Origin: Eubacterium sp.
Lineage (GTDB): Bacteria; Bacillota; Clostridia; Oscillospirales; Acutalibacteraceae
Assembly: GCA_017445905.1 (NCBI GenBank)
Contig: JAFSRX010000075.1
Coordinates: forward strand, 1-38,862
Direction: 5' to 3'
DNA length: 38,862 bases
Shown in pieces: positions 7,098 to 16,444 of this stretch. The notes under the pieces are model-generated. The model had not been told where the DNA came from and searched no databases. It worked only from the letters and a program-made list of their open reading frames with translations. A program made the translations under genes and the position numbers. Every line of letters starts with the position of its first letter. Positions within the stretch are counted from its first letter, which is position 1.

Positions 7098-9185
7098 TTA
7101 TTTTACCTCATTTATTTCAATTATTTTATTATAATACTGCTGACGAACTTCAAGCGGAATACCAACGTTTTTAAGATAAGCACCGCTTTTAACAATTTCT
7201 TTATTATCAAAGGTGAATGAATACTTCTTGTTGTCATCAAGTCCGTCGATAAAAAGGGGAATGCTCTTTTTGAAGCATCTTGTGTTAACTGCTGCAATGA
7301 ATAAAACAGCTTTGCTCTTTTCTTCATTAACATATATGTCAGCGGAAATCTCATCTTCATCAAGATTAAGCAGTCTGTACATATCTCCAAACTGAACAAT
7401 ATTCCTGATTTTCTTATAAAAATCTATCTTCTCCTTAGATATTTTCATATCCTCGTCAGAATATTTCTGCATATTTCCGCCGAGACTCAACGAACCTCTC
7501 ATCGCAACATGAAATCTGAATTCAAGCGGAGTGTTTCTGTTATATCCCTCAATATCGGTAACCCATGCTCGCATAGCTTTTATAGGTCTTGTCAGAGTAT
7601 ATCCGTTCTGAATATTAAGTCTGTCAATAGCATCTGTATTATCACTTGTCCAGATCATATCGAAATGCCTGAATGCACCCCAGTCAGCACGTCCGCCGCC
7701 TGATGAACAGCATTCAAACTGAACATCCGGATGCTCCTCTTTTAAGCGGTCAACAAGGTCGTAAACTGCTTTTGTGTGAAGATACCAGAGCATTTTAGGA
7801 TGTTTAAGGTTTTCTGCGCCGGCTTCTGAAAACGGTCTGTTCATATCCCATTTAATGTATTTGATGTTATGATTGCTCAGTAAATCGCTTAAACAATTAT
7901 ATATATACTCCTGAACTTCAGGCTTTGTCATATTAAGAACAAGCTGATTTCTGAGTTCACTGGGAGTTCTTGTATCATAGTGATATGCCCATTCGGGATG
8001 ATTTCTGTATAAATCACTGTCAGGGTTAACCATTTCAGGCTCAACCCATATTCCGAAATCCATACCAAGCTTATTAACATTATTAATAAGTTCAGTAAGA
8101 CCACCGGGGAACTTTTCTTCATTTACATACCAGTCGCCAAGTCCTGCGTGGTCATCCTTTCTCTGACCAAACCAGCCGTCATCCATAACAAAGAGCTCAA
8201 CTCCCGCTTTGGCAGCCTTTTCAGCAAGTCGGCTCTGGTCAGCAGTGTTAACATCGAAATATGTTGCTTCCCATGAATTGTAGAGAACCAGCAGGGGAGT
8301 TTTAGCAAATTTCTTTGGGAAAATATGATTGATTGCAAATCTGTTCAGACTCCTTGACATATTACCGAAGCCCTCCGATAAACCGAAGTGAATTTTCGGA
8401 GTATCAAAAGTTTCTCCTGCAGTAAGCTCATATTCAAAGTCAAAATCATTTAATCCAAGAGCAACTCTTGTTTTACCATATAAATCCCTGCTTGCCTCAA
8501 CTTTGAAATTTCCACTGTATTCAAGAACACCAAAGAAAACATTTCCGCTTTTTTCATCAGCGTTTTGATGTGCAACAAATTGAGGTGAATTAATGTGGGA
8601 ACTTGTTCCTCTTCTGCTTTCATAAATAAGAGAGCCACCGTCGAGAAGAGTTTCTGTTTCAAGAAATTCTGCACCCCATGAGCCGTTTGTGTTTTTAAAT
8701 TTATATGGTTTCACTCCAGGGAGAGAAAATTCTCCGCTAAATAGCTTTTCAAAAATAATACTCTCATTTCCTGTATTCTTAACAGTTATCCATTTTGTGA
8801 TAATATCAGAATCATCATAAGTTTTATAGTTGAGAATAACTTCAAGAGAATAGCACTTATCTTTAAAGATGAGCTTTAAGTCGTTTTTATCTGATTCACT
8901 TTTAATAAAATCAAGAGAAATTTCGCGACAGCCGTCAGGAAACATTGCTTTTAAACCGAAGTTTCTGTACATTGTAAGTCCAAAAGGCGAACATTCCTGG
9001 CAAATTCCGTCAAGGTCTGTATGATTTGAGGTTAAAAATCCGACGTAATCAGCGCAATAGTCCTCAATCGAGCATTTTTTTCCCCAGTAATAAAATCGGT
9101 TTGTTCCGTTTTTATCAACTCCGATAACATAATGATTTGAATTTGTTTGAATTATAAATGTATTGTTTTGATTAATAATTGACAT
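7098..9185 (-). CDS. Alpha-galactosidase, glycoside hydrolase family 36
   Basis: Hydrolyses terminal alpha-1,6-galactose from melibiose, raffinose-type sugars or galactomannan fragments. It is 695 residues, within the usual size of bacterial GH36 enzymes, with no signal peptide and hence cytoplasmic. An N-terminal beta-sandwich is followed by a TIM barrel containing VMDDGWFGQR, then IKWDMNR with the nucleophile Asp447, CSSGGGRAD, and WTSDNTDAID with acid/base Asp515. A C-terminal beta domain ends the protein. The ATG at 9185 is chosen over an upstream TTG because GGAGAG lies just before it. A strong promoter precedes it, divergent from the AraC-type regulator, and it is followed without a gap by the GH43-like gene. 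Confidence 0.93.
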   Translation of the reverse strand: MSIINQNNTFIIQTNSNHYVIGVDKNGTNRFYYWGKKCSIEDYCADYVGFLTSNHTDLDGICQECSPFGLTMYRNFGLKAMFPDGCREISLDFIKSESDKNDLKLIFKDKCYSLEVILNYKTYDDSDIITKWITVKNTGNESIIFEKLFSGEFSLPGVKPYKFKNTNGSWGAEFLETETLLDGGSLIYESRRGTSSHINSPQFVAHQNADEKSGNVFFGVLEYSGNFKVEASRDLYGKTRVALGLNDFDFEYELTAGETFDTPKIHFGLSEGFGNMSRSLNRFAINHIFPKKFAKTPLLVLYNSWEATYFDVNTADQSRLAEKAAKAGVELFVMDDGWFGQRKDDHAGLGDWYVNEEKFPGGLTELINNVNKLGMDFGIWVEPEMVNPDSDLYRNHPEWAYHYDTRTPSELRNQLVLNMTKPEVQEYIYNCLSDLLSNHNIKYIKWDMNRPFSEAGAENLKHPKMLWYLHTKAVYDLVDRLKEEHPDVQFECCSSGGGRADWGAFRHFDMIWTSDNTDAIDRLNIQNGYTLTRPIKAMRAWVTDIEGYNRNTPLEFRFHVAMRGSLSLGGNMQKYSDEDMKISKEKIDFYKKIRNIVQFGDMYRLLNLDEDEISADIYVNEEKSKAVLFIAAVNTRCFKKSIPLFIDGLDDNKKYSFTFDNKEIVKSGAYLKNVGIPLEVRQQYYNKIIEINEVK

Positions 9186-9224
9186 ATTTCTCTCCAAATC
9201 TTGATTTTTTTTAGGGTTTGTAGT

Positions 9225-9253
9225 ATTATAAAACTAACATAACATATTTTCAA
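9225..9253 (-). promoter_or_regulatory. Promoter of the alpha-galactosidase/GH43 operon
   Basis: TTGAAA (9253-9248) and TATAAT (9230-9225) on the minus strand have an ideal 17-base spacing, in the 115-base interval between the alpha-galactosidase and the divergent AraC-type regulator. AraC activators often bind next to such a promoter, but no clear operator repeat was identified. Confidence 0.7.
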
Positions 9254-9300
9254 CAGAAAATACACTTATTTTTATCAATTTATTTGTTAGGAAAATTATT

Positions 9301-10107
9301 ATGATTGAAAATTTTAAAAATTATACCTCATTCAGTAACCCCGATGATCCTGTCAGCGTATGGCTTGTTGGTGAGACTTGGTGCGACAAAACATTTAAAA
9401 TTTCACGTGACTGCTCTGATATGACTGCGCTTGAATATATTATTGACGGAACCGGCTCACTTGAAATTGAAGGGCAGTATCATAAGCCTTCAAAGGGAGA
9501 TGTTTATTTTCTCAGAGAGGGAACAAAGCATAAATACGAAGCAGACGAATTCAATCCTTGGCATAAAATCTGGATTGTTTTCTACGGCGATTTTGCCAAT
9601 GCAATGATTGATAATTATCTTCCAAAAGATACATATTATTTCCCAAATTGCGCTGTTAAACAGTATTTCGAAGAAATATTTAAAATTTCAACAAGTGATT
9701 ACCCATATGATGTTATGGTTAATAAAATTACTATTCAGCTAGTTAAAATATTTATGTATCTCAGGGATATGTCGAAGTTTGATACTGAGGATCTTGCCGA
9801 GGTAATCAAAAAGTACCTTGATGAATCCATTGAGGATGAATTTAATCTCGATAAGCTTTGTGCTGAGGTTAATTACTCAAAGAACTATGTTATCAATGTA
9901 TTTAAGGCTAAATACGGAATAACTCCGTATAAATATTTTATTGAACGAAAGATTGATGTTTCAAAGTCTTATTTAACTCATACAAATGTCAGCATAGGCG
10001 ATATTGCTAAACTTCTGCATTATGCAGACCAGCAGTATTTTTCTACTGTATTCAAAAATTCTCAAGGAATATCACCGCTTAAGTTCAGAAGACTAACAAG
10101 AAAGTAA
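9301..10107 (+). CDS. AraC-family transcriptional regulator
   Basis: A 268-residue regulator with an N-terminal cupin-like sugar-sensing domain (about residues 20-95, including the conserved SKGDVYFLREGTKHKY strand pair). The C-terminal double helix-turn-helix (about 165-268) has LDKLCAEVNYSKNYVINVFK as its first helix pair and the family signature DIAKLLHYADQQYFSTVFKNSQGISPLKFR at the end. It is divergently transcribed from the alpha-galactosidase and lies upstream of the sugar transporter. It therefore most likely controls both in response to an alpha-galactoside; that target assignment is inference. AGGAAA precedes the ATG. A strong hairpin terminator follows. Confidence 0.88.
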   Translation: MIENFKNYTSFSNPDDPVSVWLVGETWCDKTFKISRDCSDMTALEYIIDGTGSLEIEGQYHKPSKGDVYFLREGTKHKYEADEFNPWHKIWIVFYGDFANAMIDNYLPKDTYYFPNCAVKQYFEEIFKISTSDYPYDVMVNKITIQLVKIFMYLRDMSKFDTEDLAEVIKKYLDESIEDEFNLDKLCAEVNYSKNYVINVFKAKYGITPYKYFIERKIDVSKSYLTHTNVSIGDIAKLLHYADQQYFSTVFKNSQGISPLKFRRLTRK

Positions 10108-10136
10108 TAAAAAACATATCATATTGTGATAATATT

Positions 10137-10169
10137 AAAAATGAATGTGATTTTTTCACGTTCATTTTT
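10137..10169. terminator. Terminator after the AraC-type gene
   Basis: A 14 bp stem (10137-10150 with 10156-10169, one G-U pair) with a T5 loop. It is T-rich on its 3' side and A-rich on its 5' side, so it could work in both directions. It separates the regulator from the transporter gene. Confidence 0.8.
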
Positions 10170-10224
10170 ATTTTATTTGTGATATTCTTAAAATGCAGAA
10201 AAAATATATGATTGGAGTGTTTTT

Positions 10225-11667
10225 ATGGATCAGGCGTTAAATGCCAACAAACAGGAAAACAAATATGTAAAACCGAGTGAATTTATTCTGTACCTTGTTG
10301 CCGTATTCTTTTATACAAATATGACAGGTATGGTTGGTAATTTCAGAAACGCTTATATTGTTAATGTATTAAGACTCTCGGATAATCAGGCATCTCTTTA
10401 TAATACATTACTAAGCATTATTCCTTTTTTTCTCAATTTCTTTATTGCTATGTATATTGACGGAAGAAAAGTCGGAAAGATGGGTAAATTCAAGCCTCTT
10501 GGTATCTATGCAGCAATACCTGCGGGAATACTTCTCGTTCTAAGCTTCTTTACTCCTAAATTTTTGAGCGGAACACTTGTTATGATTTATATTGTAACAA
10601 TAGGCGTTGCATGGGCTATAACAACTCATTTCGGAAATTCCGTTAATATGGTTGCCGTTGTTATGACGCCTAATATGAAGGAAAGAGATACCGTTATTTC
10701 ATTCAGAGGTATTGTTTCTGCTGTCGGTAACTCAGCTCCTCTTGTAATAATTCTTGTTATCGGTTTAATCTGGAAGGATAACGAGGGCTTGCAGTATATC
10801 ATTGGCGCAGGACTTTGCGGAGTTGTTGGCGTTATTGCAATGCTTCTCGGTATGACAGCTGTAAAAGAGAGAGTTGCTTATACTGCTGAAAAGAAAAACC
10901 CGCTTTTAGGCTTTAAGGATATTCTTACAAATAAGTATGCATGGGCTATCATTATTTCTGACTTTTTAAAGACTTTCAGAAATATCGCAACATATCTCGG
11001 TCCATTTCTTGCAGCTGCTTTACTTGGCTCAACTTCAAAATTCCTTCTTTTTGGACTTCCAACAGGAATTGGAACAGCGGTAGGAATGCTTGTTATCAAC
11101 TTCCTTCTCAAGAAGTTTAATTCAAAAGTTCTCTATATTGCAAGCGGTGTTTATTCAGTAATCATAAATGTTGCTGCATTCTCAATCGGATATACTTACT
11201 TCAAGAGTGGAAACAAAGCGCTTCAGATTGTATTTATAGTTGCACTGTTCTTAATCGGTCTTCAGTTTGGTGCTTCTAATCTTCTTCCGACAATGTTCCA
11301 GGCTGATGTTCTTGAGGATATTGAACTTAAAACAGGAAAACGCCTTGATGCAACTCTTCCAACAGTTATCGGAATCGGTACTATGATAAGCGGTACCATT
11401 GCTAATGCCCTTGCTCCGAAAATTCTCTACGGTGAACATTCAATTATTCATTATATTCAGCCGACTGATTTGGTTCCAAACCCGGAACAAAGCCTGAATA
11501 CAAAGATTGCAATGTTGTTCTTCTATACCGTATTTCATGGTATTATGATGTTCCTTGCAGGCGTTCCGTTCTTCTTCTATAAGCTTACAGGCAAAACAAA
11601 GGAAGATATACATAACGCAGTAATTGAACAACGCAAAAAGTTTACTGATGGCGAAAATGCTGAATAA
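10225..11667 (+). CDS. Sugar:cation symporter, GPH/MFS_2 family
   Basis: Polytopic transporter of 480 residues, the usual length for glycoside-pentoside-hexuronide symporters, with about twelve hydrophobic helices. Visible hallmarks are the N-terminal FILYLVAVFFYTNM helix and the loop MYIDGRKVGKMGKFKPLG, which corresponds to the conserved D-x(3)-R-x-G-x-x(K/R) motif after helix 2 in this family. A second-half loop carries LEDIELKTGKR. There is no signal peptide. GGAG is located 7 bases before the ATG. Its position in a locus with a GH36 alpha-galactosidase and an AraC regulator suggests uptake of alpha-galactosides such as melibiose or raffinose, or of a plant oligosaccharide; the substrate is inferred only. 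Confidence 0.85.
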   Translation: MDQALNANKQENKYVKPSEFILYLVAVFFYTNMTGMVGNFRNAYIVNVLRLSDNQASLYNTLLSIIPFFLNFFIAMYIDGRKVGKMGKFKPLGIYAAIPAGILLVLSFFTPKFLSGTLVMIYIVTIGVAWAITTHFGNSVNMVAVVMTPNMKERDTVISFRGIVSAVGNSAPLVIILVIGLIWKDNEGLQYIIGAGLCGVVGVIAMLLGMTAVKERVAYTAEKKNPLLGFKDILTNKYAWAIIISDFLKTFRNIATYLGPFLAAALLGSTSKFLLFGLPTGIGTAVGMLVINFLLKKFNSKVLYIASGVYSVIINVAAFSIGYTYFKSGNKALQIVFIVALFLIGLQFGASNLLPTMFQADVLEDIELKTGKRLDATLPTVIGIGTMISGTIANALAPKILYGEHSIIHYIQPTDLVPNPEQSLNTKIAMLFFYTVFHGIMMFLAGVPFFFYKLTGKTKEDIHNAVIEQRKKFTDGENAE

Positions 11668-11686
11668 TTCCTAATTAAAATTTAAC

Positions 11687-11730
11687 AATAACCGCAGGAT
11701 GAACTGTTATCAGTTTGTACTGCGGTTATT
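11687..11730 (+). terminator. Terminator after the sugar transporter gene
   Basis: An 11 bp perfect outer stem (11687-11697 with 11720-11730) encloses a second small hairpin (AACTG/CAGTT), and the 3' side continues into ATTTAT. It ends the transporter transcript just before the topoisomerase promoter. Confidence 0.7.
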
Positions 11731-11747
11731 ATTTATATAGATTAAAC

Positions 11748-11777
11748 TTGACATTTTAATACAACATATTGTATAAT
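11748..11777 (+). promoter_or_regulatory. Promoter of the topoisomerase pair
   Basis: Consensus TTGACA (11748-11753) and TATAAT (11772-11777) with an 18-base spacer, 36 bases before the chosen TTG start of the B subunit. Confidence 0.8.
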
Positions 11778-11813
11778 CACTGCGTATGTACACTTTTTAT
11801 AGGAGGCATGATT

Positions 11814-13793
11814 TTGGCAAAAAAGGCTTACGGAAACGAAAGTATTGTATCTCTTAAGGGAGCTGACAGGGTTAGAAAACGTCCTGCAGTAATATTTGGC
11901 TCAGACGGAATAGAAGGCTGTGAGCATTCTATTTTTGAAATTATGAGTAACTCAATAGACGAGGCAAGAGAGGGCCACGGCAGCAAGATTATTATTACTA
12001 AATATCTTGATGGGTCTGTTGAGGTTCAGGACTTTGGTCGCGGTATCCCTGTTGACTATAATAAGAATGAAGATAAATTTAACTGGGAACTTCTTTTCTG
12101 CGAGTTATACGCGGGTGGTAAATACGGCAACGGCGGAGATAATTATGAGTTTTCTCTCGGACTTAACGGTTTAGGCTTGTGTGCAACCCAGTACGCTTCT
12201 GAATATATGGACGCTGAAATTAAATCTGGTGGATTCAGATATAATCTTCATTTTGAGCACGGCGAAAATGTTGGCGGACTTCAGAAGGAGCCTTACGGAA
12301 AAAGAGGGGACACAGGAACGAGGATAAAGTGGAAGCCTGATTTACAGGTTTTTACTGATATTAATGTTCCGGTTGAATATTTTCAGGAAACAATAAAACG
12401 CCAGGCTATTGTTAACGATAATATAACATTTATATTTAAGAATCAGGTTAGTTCGTCTAATTTTGAAAAGTTTGAATATTGCTATGAAAACGGTATTCAG
12501 GATTATGTTAAAGAGCTTGCAGGAGACAAGGCGTTTACAACTCCTCAGTACTGGGAATGCGAAAGAGTAGGACGCGATAGAGAAGACCTTGATGACTATA
12601 AATTGAAAATCAAAGCTTCCCTTTGTTTTTCACTTAACAATCAGTTAAAAGAATACTATCATAATTCGAGCTTTCTTGAGCACGGAGGTGCTCCTGAGAA
12701 GGCTTTCAGAAGTGCGTTTGTCAATCAAATAAATTCGTATCTCAAATCGAGCAATAAATTTAATAAAACTGATTCTCAGATTAATATTCAGGATGTTGAA
12801 GAATGCGTTATTTTTGTTGTTTCTTCATTCTCAACTCAGACCTCGTATGAAAATCAGACAAAAAAAGCCATAACCAATAAATTTATTCAGGAGGCTATGA
12901 CTGATTTCTTCAGAAAGCAACTTGAAGTATATTTTATTGAGAATAAGATGGATGCAGATAAAATTGCAGACCAGATGCTTATAAATATGCGTTCGAGAAT
13001 CAAGGCTGAAAAAACAAGAAAGAATCTAAAAACAACCCTGCAGTCAAAGGTTGATATGACTAACCGTATCCAGAAATTCGTTGACTGCCGTTCAAAGGAT
13101 GTTTCCGAACGAGAAATATTCATAGTTGAGGGTGATTCAGCTCTTGGCGCTTGTAAGCAGGCAAGGGACGCTAATTTCCAGGCGCTGATGCCAGTCAGAG
13201 GTAAGATTCTAAACTGCCTTAAATCGGATTATGATAAGATATTCAAAAGCGATATCATAACCGATTTGATTAAAGTTCTCGGTTGCGGCGTTGAGGTTAA
13301 AAGTAAGGCTGCAAAGGATGTTTCACTCTTTGACATGGATGCTCTGCGATGGAATAAGATTATGATTTGTACTGATGCAGATGTTGACGGCTTCCAGATC
13401 AGAACGTTAATTTTAACTATGATATACCGTCTGATGCCGAAGCTAATCGAAGAGGGCAAAGTCTATATTGCTGAATCTCCGCTCTATGAAGTAACCTGCA
13501 AGGATCAGACATATTTCGCTTATAACGAAATTGAAATGGATGACATCAAGGCAGAAATAGGTGATAAGAGCTACACTGTTCAGCGCTCAAAGGGTCTTGG
13601 TGAAAACGAAGCGGATATGATGAATTTAACAACAATGAATCCTGCAACAAGAAGACTTATTAAAGTTACTCCCGATGAGGCAGAGGCAACTTCAAAAATG
13701 TTTGATTTGCTTCTGGGAGATAATCTTGAAGGAAGAAAAGAATATATTTCCGATTACGGTCATCTCTATATTGATGCCGCAGATGTAAGCTAA
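11814..13793 (+). CDS. Type IIA topoisomerase subunit B, divergent (ParE/GyrB-like)
   Basis: ATPase/TOPRIM subunit of an ATP-dependent type II DNA topoisomerase, 659 residues. The GHKL ATPase retains Glu42, Asn46 and Asp73 (DFGRGIPV), numbered as in E. coli GyrB, plus LYAGGKY and a Gly-rich lid GLNGLGLCA. The TOPRIM domain has VEGDSALGA with Glu439 and ICTDADVDGFQIRT with Asp521/Asp523. Several motifs are divergent: SNSIDEA instead of DNSIDEA, and GLNGLG instead of GLHGVG. There is no room for the large insert seen in some GyrB proteins. TTG at 11814 is chosen because AGGAGG lies 7 bases upstream; an in-frame ATG is only one base from that site. It is followed directly by the A subunit. ParE-like assignment is favoured over GyrB. 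Confidence 0.85.
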   Translation: MAKKAYGNESIVSLKGADRVRKRPAVIFGSDGIEGCEHSIFEIMSNSIDEAREGHGSKIIITKYLDGSVEVQDFGRGIPVDYNKNEDKFNWELLFCELYAGGKYGNGGDNYEFSLGLNGLGLCATQYASEYMDAEIKSGGFRYNLHFEHGENVGGLQKEPYGKRGDTGTRIKWKPDLQVFTDINVPVEYFQETIKRQAIVNDNITFIFKNQVSSSNFEKFEYCYENGIQDYVKELAGDKAFTTPQYWECERVGRDREDLDDYKLKIKASLCFSLNNQLKEYYHNSSFLEHGGAPEKAFRSAFVNQINSYLKSSNKFNKTDSQINIQDVEECVIFVVSSFSTQTSYENQTKKAITNKFIQEAMTDFFRKQLEVYFIENKMDADKIADQMLINMRSRIKAEKTRKNLKTTLQSKVDMTNRIQKFVDCRSKDVSEREIFIVEGDSALGACKQARDANFQALMPVRGKILNCLKSDYDKIFKSDIITDLIKVLGCGVEVKSKAAKDVSLFDMDALRWNKIMICTDADVDGFQIRTLILTMIYRLMPKLIEEGKVYIAESPLYEVTCKDQTYFAYNEIEMDDIKAEIGDKSYTVQRSKGLGENEADMMNLTTMNPATRRLIKVTPDEAEATSKMFDLLLGDNLEGRKEYISDYGHLYIDAADVS

Positions 13794-13810
13794 GGAAGGA
13801 GGTATTTACT

Positions 13811-16051
13811 ATGGCAAGAAGAAAAAAAGAAGAAGTTCAGACAAATACTAATCCTTTAGCTGACAATGTTCATATTCAGGGCGCAGGAACAATTAAGAGT
13901 GAAAATATTGTCGATACTCTTAAATCAAACTATATGCCCTATGCTATGAGTGTTATTCTTTCAAGAGCTATTCCTGAAATAGACGGTTTTAAGCCCTCTC
14001 ATAGAAAGCTCCTATATACTATGTATAATATGGGACTTTTACAGGGGAAAACAATAAAGAGCGCAAATATTGTCGGAAGAACGATGCAGCTCAATCCCCA
14101 TGGTGACGCTTCAATATATGAAACAATGATTCGTCTTTCAAGGGGTAATGAAAGCCTTTTATATCCCTATGTTGAATCAAAAGGTAATTTCGGTAAAGCC
14201 TATTCAAGAAATATGATGTATGCTGCCTCACGTTATACTGAGGCTAAGCTCGCTCCCATTGCAAAAGAGCTGTTTGAGGATATAAACAAGGATACTGTTG
14301 ATTTCGTAGATAACTATGATAATACGATGAAAGAGCCAACGCTCCTTCCGGTAACATTTCCTTCAATTCTTGCAAATGTTACAACGGGTATTGCGGTTGG
14401 TATGGCTTCTTCAATCGCATCCTTCAATTTAGGTGAACTCTGCGAAACAACAACAGCACTAATAAAAAATCCGGACCACGATGTTTCAGAAACGCTTTTA
14501 GCGCCTGATTTTGTCGGCGGTGGATACGTTATTTATGATAAAAATGAGCTCGATAAAATCTACCGAACAGGAAGGGGGTCGGTTAAAGTAAGAGCAAAAT
14601 ACAGTTATGATAAGTCTTATAACTGCATTGATATAACTGAAATACCGCCCACAACAACAAGTGAAGCAATTATAGATAAAATTGTTGAACTCGTTAAAAC
14701 AAATAAGGTTAAAGAGCTCAGTGATATCCGTGATGAAACCGACCTTAAAGGCTTGAGAATAACTCTTGATTTAAAGCGCGGTGTTGACGCAGATGCCCTT
14801 ATGACAAAGCTATACAAACTGACCCCGCTTGAAGATGTTTTTTCCTGTAACTTCAACATTCTTGTTAAGGGTTATCCTAAGGTTATGGGAGTTACAGATA
14901 TTCTTAAAGAGTGGATTGAATTCAGACTTGAATGTATCAGACGAAGAACTCAGTTTACTCTTGATAAAAAAGCTCAGCGACTACACTTACTTGAAGGGCT
15001 CGAAAAAATCCTTCTTGATATCGATAAAGCAATTAAGATCATCAGAGAAACCGAGGCTGAGAGCGATGTTGTTCCTAATCTTATGATTGGCTTTGGTATT
15101 GATAAGCTTCAGGCTGAATTTGTTGCTGAAATCAAATTGCGCCACCTTAACAGAGAATACATTTTAAAGCGTACTAAAGATATTGAAAATCTCAAAAAAG
15201 AGATTGAAGAGTTAAACTCAATCCTGCAGAGCAAAAACAAGCAGAAGAAGATAATTATTAAAGAGCTTAATGAAGTTGCTTCAAAATATTCGGGAAACAG
15301 AAAATCAGAAATTCTTTATGAAGTTGAAGAATATGATGTCAGCGCAGCTGCTGAAATTCCCGATTATCCGGTAACGCTGTTTATAACAAAGGAAGGCTAT
15401 CTTAATAAAATTAGAACTGCCAATCTCCGTATGAGCGGTGAACAGAAGGTTAAGGAAGGCGACAGCGTTGATAAAGTCTTTGAATGCTCAAACAAGGATG
15501 AGCTTCTTGTCTTTACCGACAAAGCACAGGTATATAAGGCAAAGGTTGATGATTTTACTGATTCTAAGGCATCCCAGCTTGGAACTTTTGTCGCTTCAAA
15601 GCTGGAGATGGAGGCAAACGAAAAGGTTATATTTATCTGCGTTGTTCGTGAATATAAGGGATATATGATTTTTGCTTTTGAAAACGGAAAGGTTGCAAAG
15701 GTTGATATTTCCTCATATCAGACAAAGACTAACAGAAAGAAACTTATTAATGCGTATTCATCAAAAGCTAATCTTAGTTGTATTGAATATATTGAAGAGG
15801 ATACTGAACTTGTTTTATGTTCATCAAACGGAAGAATGTTGATACTTAATACGGGCTCTCTTACCCCTAAAACAACGAAAGACACAATCGGCGTTTCTGT
15901 TATGACTCAGAAGAAGAACAGCCGCCTTGAATCAATGCATTTTTATCAGGAAGGCGAGTTTGAAAAAGCATGGAGATTCAGAACTAAAAATCTTCCTGCT
16001 GCGGGCGCACTTCCGGGCCCTGCTGATAACACAGACCAGATAACTTTTTAA
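13811..16051 (+). CDS. Type IIA topoisomerase subunit A, divergent (ParC/GyrA-like)
   Basis: DNA breakage-reunion subunit, 746 residues, paired with the preceding B subunit 17 bases upstream and preceded by AAGGAAGGAGG. The winged-helix CAP region holds the catalytic Tyr142 within AASRYTEAKL. The quinolone-determining region reads NPHGDASIYET, so Ala100 occupies the position of Ser83 of E. coli GyrA and Glu104 that of Asp87. A long coiled coil follows around residues 440-510 (IENLKKEIEELNSILQSKNK). The C-terminal beta-propeller-like part lacks any visible GyrA box (QRRGGKG), which argues for a topoisomerase IV-type decatenase rather than a gyrase. A true gyrase pair is presumably elsewhere in the genome. 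Confidence 0.87.
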   Translation: MARRKKEEVQTNTNPLADNVHIQGAGTIKSENIVDTLKSNYMPYAMSVILSRAIPEIDGFKPSHRKLLYTMYNMGLLQGKTIKSANIVGRTMQLNPHGDASIYETMIRLSRGNESLLYPYVESKGNFGKAYSRNMMYAASRYTEAKLAPIAKELFEDINKDTVDFVDNYDNTMKEPTLLPVTFPSILANVTTGIAVGMASSIASFNLGELCETTTALIKNPDHDVSETLLAPDFVGGGYVIYDKNELDKIYRTGRGSVKVRAKYSYDKSYNCIDITEIPPTTTSEAIIDKIVELVKTNKVKELSDIRDETDLKGLRITLDLKRGVDADALMTKLYKLTPLEDVFSCNFNILVKGYPKVMGVTDILKEWIEFRLECIRRRTQFTLDKKAQRLHLLEGLEKILLDIDKAIKIIRETEAESDVVPNLMIGFGIDKLQAEFVAEIKLRHLNREYILKRTKDIENLKKEIEELNSILQSKNKQKKIIIKELNEVASKYSGNRKSEILYEVEEYDVSAAAEIPDYPVTLFITKEGYLNKIRTANLRMSGEQKVKEGDSVDKVFECSNKDELLVFTDKAQVYKAKVDDFTDSKASQLGTFVASKLEMEANEKVIFICVVREYKGYMIFAFENGKVAKVDISSYQTKTNRKKLINAYSSKANLSCIEYIEEDTELVLCSSNGRMLILNTGSLTPKTTKDTIGVSVMTQKKNSRLESMHFYQEGEFEKAWRFRTKNLPAAGALPGPADNTDQITF

Positions 16052-16078
16052 ACAATTTATAAGCATTTAAAAAAGTTC

Positions 16079-16107
16079 TTGCATTATTAAATTAATTATG
16101 ATATAAT
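16079..16107 (+). promoter_or_regulatory. Promoter of secG
   Basis: TTGCAT (16079-16084) and TATAAT (16102-16107) with a 17-base spacer, 35 bases before the secG ATG. Confidence 0.75.
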
Positions 16108-16141
16108 TCTCAAGTGTTATTAATACTACGGAGGTAATATT

Positions 16142-16390
16142 ATGGTTTGGTATCATTATGTATTTGGTGCAGTGCTTATTGTTGCATCAATTATTATAAC
16201 CATTGTGGTTCTTATGCAGGAAGGCCGTTCTCAGAATCTTTCCGGAGCAATCACAGGCGGCGCTGATTCGTTTGTCGGAAAATCTAAAGGAAGAACAGTG
16301 GAAGGCAAACTTGAAAGATTAACAAAATGGTTAATCGGGCTTTTCTTCGCAATAGTTCTTGCTGCTTTTCTTGTATTTCTTTTTGTATAA
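16142..16390 (+). CDS. secG: Preprotein translocase subunit SecG
   Basis: Small membrane subunit of the SecYEG translocon, 82 residues, normal for the family. Two hydrophobic helices (about 5-25 and 62-82) flank a short loop with the typical segment LMQEGRSQNLSGAITGGADSF. GGAGGT precedes the ATG. It has its own promoter and a strong terminator directly after it, so it appears to be a single-gene unit. SecG is not essential in many bacteria but increases export efficiency by aiding the SecA cycle. Confidence 0.95.
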   Translation: MVWYHYVFGAVLIVASIIITIVVLMQEGRSQNLSGAITGGADSFVGKSKGRTVEGKLERLTKWLIGLFFAIVLAAFLVFLFV

Positions 16391-16400
16391 CTAAAGAACG

Positions 16401-16430
16401 AATAGCCTTGTTAATGCAAGGCTATTTTTT
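16401..16430 (+). terminator. Terminator after secG
   Basis: A perfect 10 bp stem (16401-16410 with 16417-16426) and a T6 run. The ribosome binding site of the next gene starts only a few bases later. Confidence 0.88.
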
Positions 16431-16444
16431 GTTGGAGAATAAAA

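Noticed and set aside
11769-11813. Upstream ATG starts for the topoisomerase B subunit
   Set aside because: The region overlaps the promoter -10 box and the ribosome binding site. The TTG at 11814 has ideal spacing from AGGAGG and gives the family-typical N-terminus.
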